Part shown: positions 22,284-33,500 of the stretch, one piece after another
Position numbering within the stretch: the first letter of the stretch is position 1
How the letters are laid out: every line of letters begins with the position of its first letter
Assembly (NCBI GenBank): GCA_030063045.1
Contig: JAQSEB010000014.1
Span: forward strand, 310,001 to 374,000
From: Pratylenchus scribneri
Taxonomy: Eukaryota; Nematoda; Chromadorea; Rhabditida; Pratylenchidae
DNA: 64,000 bases
Direction: 5' to 3'
Position numbers and translations under genes: made by a program
The notes under the pieces: model-generated
What the model saw: the letters and a program-made list of their open reading frames with translations, nothing else
The model's database searches: none
Told to the model about the DNA's origin: nothing

Positions 22284-23744
22284 ATGGCTGAAGAATTTGG
22301 TAAATTAAAAATAAATTTAAATTATAATAAAATATATTAATTAATTAAAATGTAGATTTGGTACGGACAATCTATTCGGGTTGCGCATTTGGGACATTCT
22401 CGCTGGGAATGGTGTTCAACATTTTCCTCCTTTGGCTCATCCTCAAGAAGACACCGGCCCCAATGCTCATTTACAGCAAATTGTTGATGGCCCCCTGTAT
22501 TATGGTAATAAATGGAATAAAATAAAATAAAATCATTTCCCCCAAATAAAAGGATTTATTCATTGCCCTCATCACTTTCCTAGTTCAGCCAATTCCCATT
22601 GTTGACCATGGATTCCATGCCGTCATCCAGAATGGCTTCTTCCGTACAACTTCATCCATTTACAATTATTCTGTTTGTTTTTCAATATTCTCAATTATAT
22701 TTTCATTTCATTTTAGGCCAATGTCCTTTGGTTCCAAATGCTTTTACTCTTCCTCTGCTGCACCACAATTCAATTCATTTTTCGCTATTATATGATCATT
22801 GGGTAATCCATAATTCCGGCATAAAAATTAATCGAAATTCAATTTACTTTAGTGATGGCCAAATCCCCCAAAAATTGCAATATTCCACTGGATTTGCCAT
22901 CACAATTTTGCTAATTGCCCATGTAATTTTGCATTATTGGTCCGATTATCCATATGACGAATATAAGCCACAAATGACGGAATTGAGCAAACGAATTTAT
23001 GAGGAAATTGGCATCACCGAAATTCGATTCTCCTCATTCACACCGGCGGTGAATTTATTTTTATTTAATTATCGTTTATCTTCTATTTCAGCGTTCTTTT
23101 GAATGGATTTTGCATTGTGCCGCAATGATTTCCATTTTCATAATTTGTTATTGCATTATCATTGTATGGCAAATATTCCATTATTAATTAAATTTAATAA
23201 TAATTTCCATTACAGTATTGCTTTCGAGGCACTCGCCAATATATCAGTGCCACCTATGCGAATTCAATGGGAACAAATAAGACAAAAATGATGACAAATT
23301 TACGGAAAAATATTCGAATGCGAGAATATAACAATCAAGTGACAACGGCACTCATTGTTCAGGTAATCCCAATATTTATTTCTAATTTTTTAATATTTAT
23401 TAATTTCAGGCAATACTTCCAACCATTGAGGTGATTGAATTGAGTTTACAAACAACTTTGCCAATATTCCTCCCAAATGCCGGCACCGTCCATTTCATGG
23501 TCTATGCCGCCGTTCCCCTTTATTTTATGCCCGTAATCCATCCCCAATAATATTCTGATTAATTTGGTTTAATCGATTCAAAAAGGTTTTGAACCCATTG
23601 GCCACGATGCTTTTGGTCAAACCATATCGTCGTGCCCTTATCAAATTGTTTGGGTCCAACAAAATGGTGAAACCAATCAGCCAAATCCAAACTGTCTATC
23701 CAACATGCAGCAAGGATATGCATCATCCTTCAACAATATTTTGA
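22284..23744 (+). CDS. Srd-like chemoreceptor
   Basis: Nine exons (22284-22299, 22356-22504, 22553-22672, 22717-22802, 22853-23048, 23092-23163, 23216-23362, 23410-23532, 23586-23744) give 1068 bases, 355 residues. Same exon pattern and phases as the 14832 gene: MAEEFDLVRTIYSG start, HYWSDYPYDEYKPQM loop, FEWILHCAAMISIFIICYC helix, NNQVTTALIVQ, and VLNPLATMLLVKPYRRALIK near the C-terminus. All introns are short, so this copy shows the state before MITE insertion in its sister. A 5'-truncated third copy lies at 54429. Confidence 0.87.
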
Positions 23745-24143
23745 ACAATTTTTCTAATATTTTTATAAATCTTATTAATATTTTTGATATATTTTCTTAT
23801 TTTCAAATTATTATAGTTATGAAAATGATTGCAATTTGGGACGAATATTAAATCATTGCAAATTAATAATCAAAATTTTATATCTACAAATTTTGTCCCA
23901 CTTAAAATAAAATATAACATTATATTTTAAGAGCAAATGCACTTATAAAAACAACTAAAATCACTATTTAAAATTTGTCAAAAATAATTTTAGAAACAAA
24001 ATACCTAAATGAATTCACTAGAATTTTTCTATTTATGATATTTTATTGCTAAATATCAATTTTTTCAATTTTTTATTAACAAAATTCACGCTTCAAACAA
24101 TTTTGACCATATTTCGATGATATTATTTTCCTTAATCCTCCTT
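23745..24143. other. intergenic between convergent genes
   Basis: AT-rich 3' flanks of the Srd-like gene and the protease; the same sequence, diverged, lies at 55185-55589. Confidence 0.6.
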
Positions 24144-26737
24144 CTAATCATCTTCATTATAATTTTTGCATTTGACACCGGTCATCTTCTTCACCCATTC
24201 GCCATCAATTTTTTCAAAATTATTTTCGCGTGGGTTGCAAGTATTTCCGCCGAGTACGCCAATTTGATATTGTCGCCCATCATTCGTGTTGTTTCGAACC
24301 GCTAAAGCTGGACCACCACTGTCTCCCTTTACAAGAAAAAATTATTTTTAATAAGTTTTAAACTATGAATTTTTTGTAATAATTCGTTTGGTATCCTCCC
24401 ACCGCCATTTTTTTGAAAAAATGCATATTTTGGGGTTTTCGAGTTCAGAAAGTCCGAGCATTCTTTTTGAATTTGGATCAATTCAAATGGTACAAAAATA
24501 GGTTTAAAAAATTTATTTCGACGGCAGAATTGGATTAAAAGCAAAGAGAAATAAAATTATAAAATGTTAAACCGGGTTTTTGAACCATTCGGATTAATCC
24601 GAATTGAAAAAGAATGCCAAATTCGGATTCCTCGACCTAATTTTTCAAAAAAGAGAGAATACCAACCGAATTATTACCAATTTTACTGATTGATATAATT
24701 TAATTTCAAAAATTAAAATTACAAACCCCGCTGACTGTGTGTTGAGCGTTGGCCTCATTGCAAACTTTGGAAGGGCCATTTGGTGTCAAGCAAGAATGTG
24801 TGCGTACAATGTCCCATCGGAATACATCGGGAACAGGAAATGTCTGTGCTCCGATGCATGGGGCTAGTAAATTATTGATAATATTTTTATGATATTAAAT
24901 TTATTTATAATTAAATATAATAATTTTCCACATACCAACTGTACTTCCCCATCCAGCAATTGTGACATTTTCCTCAAAGTTGAAGGAGTCATTTAGGCCT
25001 AAACAGACTAGGCAAATGGGATGAACTGTTTCATCAAATTCAATATCTCGGCCCAACTGGAAAATTCACAAATATAAAAATAGATTTAATTATTTTTTCT
25101 GCTCAAATGGCAAAAATAAATTAAAATTTAAAAATATTTTTTGGAAAAAAGGTGGGGTACGAAGTACACTATTACCGTTTTAATTGTTAATTGTTAATAA
25201 CCCACATCCAAAATGCCCTGATCGCGAAATATAGGACGACCACCCCCTGATTCGGTGTAATTTGGATGACGATGGATAGCCTGGATAGCAGCAGTTTTGT
25301 TGAACAAAATTCGATGGCCTTCAGATTTGTTTGCCGATCCATACACAATGGTGAGTGTGTCATTTTCCGTCATTCGTTTAATAGAGCCACCGCAATGGCC
25401 ACAAGTAAGCACATAACGGGGACTAATCAACGAACCAGTGAAAAAACTTGAACGATTTTGACCATTTAGTTGGAAGGTGTATGACACATAAATCATCCAT
25501 GGCATTTGCCGAATGTCGCCTTCCCATCCATTGATAAGCTATTAAAAATGCATTTTAATATGAGATTGCAGATTCATGATGATTTTTTATAATTATTGTC
25601 CTTTTTTTGAAATTAAATTAATTATTTAAATGAAAGAATTCAAGCTTAAGTAAAATTCAAGTCAAAATTAGTATGGAAGATAGCTTGATCGAAGTATCCC
25701 TTTTTTCAAGAAGAAATTATTTATTTAAAAACTTTAAATTTACTCAAAATTATCCAGTCTTGAACTAAAATATTATAATATATTATAAAATTGATCAAAT
25801 GAATTGTTCGAAATAAGGAAAAAACCCCTTGGAAATTAGAACTTATTTAGAGTTAGGATTAGGAGCCAAATAGAGTCATAAATGACCCAATGTCAATGAT
25901 AATCAAGTTAGAACAAAAATAATTAAATCTAAACCACCAGGATCAATTAGGTTTAAAAATATTTGTCAGTATTAATTCCGCCTGTTCTGATTTTAATAAT
26001 TCCGCCTGTTCTGATTTTTAATAATTCCGCCTGTTCTGATTTTAATAATTCCGCCTGTTCTGATTTTAATAATTCCGCCTGTTCTGATTTTTAATAATTC
26101 CGCCTGTTCTGATTTTAATAATTCCGCCTGTTCTGATTTTAATAATTCCGCCTGTTCTGATTTTTAATAATTCCGCCTGTTCTGATTTTAATAATTCCGC
26201 CTGTTCTGATTTTAATAATTCCGCCTGTTCTGATTTTAATAATTCCGCCTGTTCTGATTTTAATAATTCCGCCTATTCTGATTTTAATAATTCCGCCTAT
26301 TCTGATTTTAATAATTCCGCCTGTTCTGATTTTAATAATTCCGCCTATTCCTATTCTGATTTTAATAATTCCGCCTGTTCTGATTTTAATAATTCCGCCT
26401 ATTCTGATTTTAATAATTCCGCCTATTATGATTTTAATAATTCCGCCTATTCTGATTTTAATAATTCCGCCTGTTCTGATTTTATTAGATTCCGTCTTTT
26501 CTGATATTTTTAGTGATTTGCCTTATTTATATTATAATCAAATCATAGACATACCCGCTTATTTCGTTTATGCGCATTTTGGCTCATTTCACTGTTATAT
26601 GCTGCATTTTTGTATGTCATGCATTTTTGATGATGAGGATTTTTTCTTACTTTCTTCGCTGCAGTTGAATAATTGATAATAAAAGCCGCCAAAATCCACA
26701 AATAAATCATCATGGGAAGGAGACGGGATCCATTCAT
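24144..26737 (-). CDS. trypsin-like secreted serine protease (copy A)
   Basis: Five exons (26737-26555, 25538-25206, 25056-24936, 24863-24727, 24326-24144) give 957 bases, 318 residues. Signal peptide in MNGSRLLPMMIYLWILAAFI; a basic propeptide ends HKRNKR, and exon 2 begins LINGWEGD, the mature N-terminus with Leu where trypsins usually have Ile. Catalytic His is in LTCGHC, Asp in RDQGILD, Ser in GGDSGGPAL. AGWGST and PICL are also typical of S1 proteases. ATG at 26737 is chosen over one at 26797 because a CATAAAAGG box at 26804-26813 would place the upstream ATG too near the promoter. Intron 1 is about 1 kb and holds a satellite. Role in digestion or host interaction is inference. Confidence 0.88.
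25974..26500. repeat. 23/24-bp satellite in protease intron 1
   Basis: About 22 units of AATTCCGCCTGTTCTGATTT plus TAAT, with G/A variation (CTGTTC or CTATTC) and one extra CTATTC insertion near 26348. The sister protease gene at 55590 lacks it. Confidence 0.95.
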
Positions 26738-27864
26738 TTTTGGTTTATTTGAATTGAATTCGAGGAATGCCCTTTTGTACAAACTTTCCCAATTCATTTA
26801 CTCCCTTTTATGGGGCCACATTTCTCATTTTATTCAAATCCATTTTTGCCCTTTCATGCTGGAATTAAAAATGCAAATAGCATCCGAATTAAAAAGCCAC
26901 CATGAAATAAATCCATTCTTATAAATTTGTTTTAGGTGGAATTAAATTTAGAATGCCCTTTAGGAAATGTGGATTTGGCCACCCATATTTCAATATTCCA
27001 AATATTTTAAGCCTACATTTTATGGTTTGATGAGTGAGGATTTGAATATGAAAATATGGAAAATTGGCTTTTCGTTTGCTCACAGATATTATGCCTGAAA
27101 ATAATTTAATTATTATTATTCAAAATGGTTTTCATTTTTATTTTTAATATATTTATTAATATTTGTCTATTTTCTTACGGTGGCACTTTCGACTTTTGGG
27201 GTCAATAAAGAGATGTGGAATCGGCAGAAGTGAAGGTGGAGCACACTTATTAGAAAGAAGTTCAGTCAAAAATGCCCATCGGCGGCGGAGCGTTTTTCTA
27301 ATCATATATTCTTTTTATGCAATATATATGTAATATTATATATTATATATTTTATACTCCCAAAAATGAATAATTATTCAAAATTAAATTATTTATTAAA
27401 ATTTTCAATTACCAAAAATGTTTTTTATCACAAAATTGCACTTTTGAAATAATTTCAAATATTCAAAAATTAATGAACAGAAAATTTATTTAATTGCAGT
27501 TTTCTTTTCTCGTTATCAATCCTGCACTTTTTAAGGAGAGAGCAAATACATAAATAAATTTGATTTGAAGAATAAAAAATTTATAAAAAATGTCCTGAAA
27601 GTGCAGTCGTAATTTGGGCAGAAGATCAAAATTATTCATATTGGAGAAAATTCACCAAATAAAAAACAAAGTGCATTGTTTTTATCACAAATTACGGAAA
27701 TTTTGCACCAATTTTACGATGTCCTCACTGATCAGCAAAATGCACTGTTGCGGAATTGCCTTTAAAAGGCCCATCATCGATGGAATGGGATCAATCCAGT
27801 TTCTTCACATAAATTCATTAATTAATTCAATTCCATTTTGTTCCATCAAAATCATCAATCAAAA
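26738..27864. other. intergenic between divergent protease and secreted genes
   Basis: Contains the protease TATA-like box (26804-26813, minus) and a TTTAAAAGG box near 27760 upstream of the secreted gene. The apparent ORF at 27614-27868 starts with TTG and is conserved only as DNA in the second copy, so it is read as 5' flank. Confidence 0.5.
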
Positions 27865-28814
27865 ATGAAATTGTGCTCAATCATTTTGACCGTTTTCCTC
27901 TACATGGCCTTTGTGTTGACTTTTGCTTGCCAAATTGGATTTCCGATTTTTGCCATCGCCGGGTGAAATTTTGATTTGAATAAATTTTAAATATTAAAAA
28001 CAATTTTTTAGCCCAAGGGTGAAATTTTGATTTGAATAAATTTTAAATATTAAAAACAATTTTTTAGCCCAAGGGTGAAATTTTGATTTGAATAAAATTT
28101 AAATATTAAAAACAATTTTTTAGCCCAAGGGTGAAATTTTGATTTGAATAAAATTTAAATATTAAAAACAATTTTTATCTTATTAAATAGGAAAAATTTT
28201 TTCCGTATCCTCATATTTTTGAAATTTGGGAATGAGTATGTCAACGATTTCTAACTCATTTTTATTAATTGAAATAAATTTTTTACTCATTTTGGAATTT
28301 TTCTAATCTTTACTCTATTTTGATGAATTTCAAGTTGTAATCGTACTATTGAAAAATGAAGAATAAAAAATAATAAAAATTAGGCATATTTTAACAAAAA
28401 AAAACGATAAACAACTAAAAGAATTTAATTTTTAGAAAATTGCATTAAAAATTGTATTTTTTATTCATTTTCCAATATTCCAGGAGTTGCTGCGAATGTA
28501 ATAAGTGTGATTATGGCAATTATATGGTAAATTGTGATTTGGAATGCGTTGGAGAAGTAAGGCCATTGGCCATTGTGCGCGATGGTGATCCAATTCCAAA
28601 CAGGATTAATGCGGAACAGCAAAATTTGGTAGTGCCACAAAATGAAATACTCGCAAGAATGGCAGAATGGAAAAAGCCTGCCCCAAAATATCCTCCGGGA
28701 ATCCTGGCAAAGGTACTCCAAAATTTTAATTTATTTCTGATTAATTTTCCTATCTAATTTTAGTATGCGGCCCAAGTGGGCAAAGCCAGCGGAGGAGCGG
28801 TCACAGACAATTAA
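27865..28814 (+). CDS. small secreted cysteine-bearing protein (copy 1)
   Basis: Three exons (27865-27962, 28484-28712, 28764-28814) give 378 bases, 125 residues. The first exon is a signal peptide (MKLCSIILTVFLYMAFVLTF). Exon 2 opens with a cysteine cluster (SCCECNKCDYGNYMVNCDLEC), then RPLAIVRDGDPIPNRINAEQ and RMAEWKKPAPKY; exon 3 ends GAVTDN. The paralogue at 59621 keeps every cysteine of the cluster but one spacing change and is nearly identical in the central block. I do not recognise the family. The conserved AIVRDGDPIPNR block suggests a functional peptide or binding surface. Confidence 0.8.
27960..28177. repeat. four-fold tandem repeat carrying splice-like sites
   Basis: Unit of about 57-60 bases: GGGTGAAATTTTGATTTG through ACAATTTTTTAGCCCAA. 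Each unit contains a donor-like GGGTGAAA and an acceptor-like TTTTTTAG. The second-copy gene has a single unit. Confidence 0.9.
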
Positions 28815-29232
28815 TTCATTCGAATGATGATGGATGGAGGCAATAAATAATTCAAATTCAATTTTGATCAAATTAGATTTATTATTTTTCTATTAAATGC
28901 TAATTTTCCAATTATTATTTTTTTTATATAAAATTGATTGACCAAATTCATTTTTTTGCAAATTAATACATCAACCTTTTACATGAGAAAATTTAGCTAA
29001 AATGATATTACAAAATTCAAAGTAAAACAATATCAATTTATAATAATGGGCAATTGTGCCATTTTGCAAGGAAATTGACAAAATGGGAAAAAATTCTATT
29101 GTAAAAAAGAGAGAAACATCGATGGACTTGTAAAAAAATATAGAACATAAATTGGATGAAAATAAAACGCTGGACAGAGGAAAAATATAAATTGAATTTC
29201 AATTGAAATTAGATTATTGGTAATTCTCTCTT
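28815..29232. other. intergenic between convergent genes
   Basis: AT-rich 3' flanks of the secreted gene (plus) and the broken chemoreceptor (minus). Matches 60415-60805 in the second copy. Confidence 0.6.
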
Positions 29233-29423
29233 TTAGTTCTTTTGGGTCCAATTGTTGATTTGAGCTCGAGTGTTTTTGGTTGATGAAACTGTCGTAATGG
29301 AATTAATATTATTCGTGGATGATGATTTTTTGAAAAAACAAAATATTCTTCCCAATTGCTTTTTAACATCTTTGCGGAAGTCACGGACCAAAAAAAGTAA
29401 ACAAATCTCCTCAGTGCAGACGG
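29233..29423 (-). pseudogene. 3' part of chemoreceptor split by LTR element
   Basis: End of the last exon of the receptor whose 5' part lies at 40023-40906. It matches codon for codon the C-terminal part of the intact copy at 60806-61877 (LLFLVRDFRKDVKKQLG and on to TAA). The BEL/Pao element begins at 29424. Confidence 0.88.
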
Positions 29424-30074
29424 TGTCTCCGACAGAATGAGTTTTCCTTTTAATATTAAAATTCCCTTCAATTTTTGAATAATAAAATTCTTATTAAGTA
29501 ATTTGACACCAATTCCCTTTATCAAGCCTAAGGGCAAAAATCATCTTAGTTTATTAGTGGGGAATTTTAGGCAAAACATTTTAATCCGGGCTGGGCTTTT
29601 TCTGTTTTTAGTATACGCCAATAGCCCGTTTTGCTCTCCATTCTGCCAAGGGGGAAAATGATCGCAATCTTGTCTGCTCATCTTAAAATTCGAATGGGCT
29701 TGGCATTGTCCGTCATTTTGTTCTGCCCAATCAGGCCAGAAAATCTTGGGTTTTTCCCTCTCCTTTCCCCTTTTTTGCAGAATTGGCTTGCCCTCGTTTT
29801 TGCCCCTCTTTGCTTGTTTATTTTGGCCGAGAATCCCGAGGAACGCCCAATTTCGGATGGATATAAAAGCGATTCTCCCTTCCCCTTTTTTATGTCACTT
29901 TTTTAACCCTCTCCCCATCAGTACGTTTCAACTCAATTTTCCCCAATAAAATCTTTTAATTCGAATTCGTCAAATTTGTGTCTTCGGGGTATTTTCATCA
30001 AATTTTGGGTAGTCTTCTTTCCTTGGTTGAGTCTGCCGTCGTTGTTGCATTGTGCGCCTCGACTGTTGTGGACA
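29424..30074 (+). repeat. 5' LTR of element 1
   Basis: 651 bp from TGTCTCCGACAG to TGTTGTGGACA. Contains TATAAAA at 29862-29868 and AATAAA at 29945-29950. Confidence 0.95.
29862..29868 (+). promoter_or_regulatory. LTR TATA box, element 1
   Basis: GGATATAAAAGCG within the LTR, about 80 bases before AATAAA; marks the likely U3-R promoter. The same motif is in the 3' LTR at 39810-39816. Confidence 0.7.
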
Positions 30075-30122
30075 TTGGATTAAGAGCACTGTTGCTCTAC
30101 CGACTGAGGCTACTCCAGGCAC
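30075..30122 (+). promoter_or_regulatory. primer-binding site region, tRNA-like
   Basis: Read on the minus strand the sequence right after the LTR resembles the 5' half of a tRNA: GCCTGGA, then CTCAGTCGGTAGAGCA (D arm) and GCTCTTAATCC (anticodon loop with CTT, as in tRNA-Lys). The 3' end of this half abuts the LTR, as expected if a tRNA 5' half primes reverse transcription. Confidence 0.5.
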
Positions 30123-30179
30123 AGATTCTTCAGGTGGGTCTATATTTTTAACCCAATTTGGCCATTTCGGGCACTTTTA

Positions 30180-30445
30180 TTCATTGCCATTGAGGCAAAA
30201 TCATCAAGGGCCTTTAGGCAAACTCATTGAATTATTAATTGTGCCAATTGCGGCAAAATCAAGGGCCTTTTAGGCAAACTCGTTAAATTAATAATTTGGC
30301 CAATTGCGGCAAAATCAAGGGCCTTTAGGCAACCTCAGTAAATTACTAATTTTTTTGCCAATTGTCGGCCAATCAAAAGACCTTTGGGCAATTCTTTTAA
30401 ACTCTTGGAATTAGCCATCGTGCAAAAAGGGCCTTTAGGCAAAAA
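30180..30445 (+). repeat. tandem repeats in the element 1 leader
   Basis: Four or five units of about 60-70 bases with CAAGGGCCTTTAGGCAAACT and CCAATTGCGGCAAAATC. It lies between the primer site and the gag ATG. It could be a packaging or translation-control region. Confidence 0.8.
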
Positions 30446-30538
30446 ACAAAAATATTTTCATTTTCACGAGAATCATATTATCCCTTTTGAACCAATAATC
30501 CATTCATATCTTATTATCATCTGGAGATTTGAACAATT

Positions 30539-33500
30539 ATGTCTCTAGTAATTCGTAACCAACTTGAGGCTACACTTAAACGTTTATTGACGGCAACTGC
30601 CGCTGCGAACAATTTATCTTCCACTGAATCCCCAACATTAGCTGATCTAGGAACTAGTGGCGAAAAATTAGCCCGGGGTATTTCCGCTGCCCAAGGCTTC
30701 TTAGATCAGTGGACAAGGGTCATGGCTAATTCATCAGGGGATGATCGAAAGGAGGAAGAAAAGATTTTTTCGGAATTCCAAGTAAATGGAAACCCTCCTG
30801 CCCTAATTTTGGATGAAGCCTCTGAGGCCCAACTCCAAGTGGACATTAAAATCGATAAAATGAGGGCGGTGGTAAAGGAACATACACCTCCACCTGTTAA
30901 GGATTTCGCCCCGAATGTTCGCCTCCCAACTCTGGATTTACCCATTTTTGATGGACAAGAGTCCAATTGGCCAGCATTTTGGGCCGCGTTTCAAAGCGCT
31001 ATTCATGAAAATGAATCCCTAACTGGGGCGCAAAAATTCACCTATTTGATGGGCCGACTAAAAGGATCGGCGAAGGGTTTGATAGAAGGCTATGCGGTAA
31101 CAGAAACCAATTATAATAGCGTTATCAAACTCTTATTGGAGCGATTTGGGGATGATGAGCGGCGATCCGCACAATTGCAGAGTGAATTGATTCATCTCCC
31201 ACGGCCTTCCCATTCCCCCCATTCCCTACGCGTTTTTTACGACAATATCGAACGAATCTGTCGTCAATTAGAGGGTATGGGCGTTGATATCAATGAAAGT
31301 CCATTCCTGACGATTGCCATCAAAGAAAAACTGCCCCACGAGGCGAAAGCGCAATTGTATGATAAGGAAATGGGATCGGGCAAAAAATGGACTCCCAAAG
31401 AATGGCGGCAAGCCTTTGGCCGATTTGTCCAATTAAAAGAGGCAATAGGACCCTCCAGCGAACCTACACAGCCCAAATCCAACCCAAATACAGTACCTAG
31501 GGGCCCATTAAGAGCGAGCGAGCCAATCCGCCGTGCCTTCCCCATTGTGGATGAAGAGAAGAAAGTCAAATGGGCAGATTGTTCTCTCTGTAAAGAGGAC
31601 GGGCACAAGGCTAATGCTTGCCCGAAATATAATACAATTGAATTAAGGAAGCAAAGACTATTAGATCAGAAAAGATGTCTTAAATGTGCCCGAGAGGGCC
31701 ACCTTTTCCGTGAGTGCACTTCGAAGAATGGGTGCTGGGAATGCGGTGGTAACCACCATCACATGCTTTGCCCTAAGCCAAAAATCAAAAATGGGCCATT
31801 TACTGGCAGCAATAATGTTCCGCTAGGGCAGAATTTCAAGCGAAACCGTTCACGCCAAAATCAGAATCTCGAAAACTCTTCGAATATTACGGCTTCAGTT
31901 AATTCTGCCAGTCCAGAATTTACTGTTGAGCAAAAGGAAATGGTCTTTTCGGCCGTACCCGATGCTAGAGTTTCGGCCAATGATAGGCCTACAGCCTTTT
32001 TAATGATTGCCGAATTATTCATATTTAATCACAGGGACCCTTCTAGCCCCATCAAAAAACCCGTTTTCTTTGACTGTGGGTCCCAACCATCCTTTATAAC
32101 CGCTGAATTGGCTGCTTTAATCCGCCCGCAGCGCGTGGGGAAAGAATCGATGTCTATTGGTGGTTTTATGGGGCAGGAAAGGCAGCAAACGGTGCGCTTT
32201 TTCTCACCTCGGTATTCGGTCCTATTAAAACGTCAAGATGGTGGATGGGAACCAATTACCTTAAATCAAACCCCAAGAATTATTCCACCTGTCGAATACA
32301 TTGTCGAATCCCCCTTGTTAGCCCAAAAAACTGGAATGAATATTTGTTGGGCAGAACCACAAATTTTATTGGGGCTGAGGGACTTCTGGAAATTCATTAT
32401 TAGCAAAAAGGAGATTAGCCCCGGATTTTTCGAAATTAAAACTGCCTTTGGGTCAGTTTTCGGAGGCGAATTGAATATGCGGGCAATTGAGCAACCAATT
32501 ATAAGTTGCCCAGTCCGAACTGAATCCCTAAACGAGGCGGTTTCTAATTTATGGAATTTGGAAACGATTGGCATCAAGGAAGCCGAATTAGCCAATGATA
32601 ATGTCGCAATTGACGCTTTTAATGACTCGATTGAATTGAAAGATGGCCGCTATTATGTCAGCTGGCCTTGGCGTCCTGGGCATCCGCCGTTGCCTGACAA
32701 TTTTTCCATAGCCTTTTCTAGGCTCAGTTCATTGGCTAATAGACTGAAAAATGATGCATTTTTACGAAATAGTTATCAAGAAATTATGGATGAACAATTA
32801 AAAAGGGGGATTATTGAGCCTTCTGAAAGGGCTGAAAACGGGGATCATTTTATTCCCCATCATCCAGTGGTGAATTCTAAAAAGGTGCGCATCGTATACG
32901 ATGCGTCAGCCCATTTAAAAGGCTGTCCCTCTTTGAATGATTGCCTCCTAACTGGACCCAATTTGGTCCCAGAACTTGCTGCCATTTTAATCCGTTTTAG
33001 GGCAGCCCCAGTGGCAGTTTTGGGGGATGTGGAAAAGGCATTTTTAATGGTTGGATTAAAGGAAGGGGACAGGAATGTGACCAAATTCCTGTGGTTAAAA
33101 AATCCTGCCCTTCCCCCAACTCTCAATAATCTGCAAATATTTCGTTTCAAACGAATTGCATTCGGAATTGCCTCTTCCCCATTCATCCTCGCCTCCACAT
33201 TGCAACATCATTTACGCAATGAAGGCAGTCCGGTGGCAGAAAAAATGGCCAAGAATTTTTATGTAGATAATTTATTGCTTGATTGTGCTTCAACAGAGGA
33301 AGCCAGAAAAATGATAAAAGAGGCAAAAGAAATTATTACTAGGGCTGGAATGAAATTAAGGGAATTTGTCTCTTCCCACCCAGATGCTCTAAAAGGGCTC
33401 CCCCAAGATGAACTATTGCCTGGGGATGAGCCTAAATTGTTGGGAATGAATTGGCGCACAAAAGCAGACCAATTCATTTTCTATTTGCCCAAGGGCGATA

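Noticed and set aside
25974..26500. CRISPR-like regular repeats
   Set aside because: Units are contiguous with no unique spacers, in a eukaryotic intron; a plain satellite.
27614..27868. 84-codon ORF upstream of the secreted gene, also present at 59331
   Set aside because: Starts with TTG, contains a promoter-like TTTAAAAGG, and is shared only because the DNA is duplicated.
29631..29949. ORFs in the LTR of element 1 (91 and 67 codons)
   Set aside because: Repeated unchanged in the 3' LTR and spanning the TATA box; not genes.
30075..30122. A true tRNA gene on the minus strand
   Set aside because: Only the 5' half resembles a tRNA; the anticodon stem and the 3' half are missing at the LTR border.
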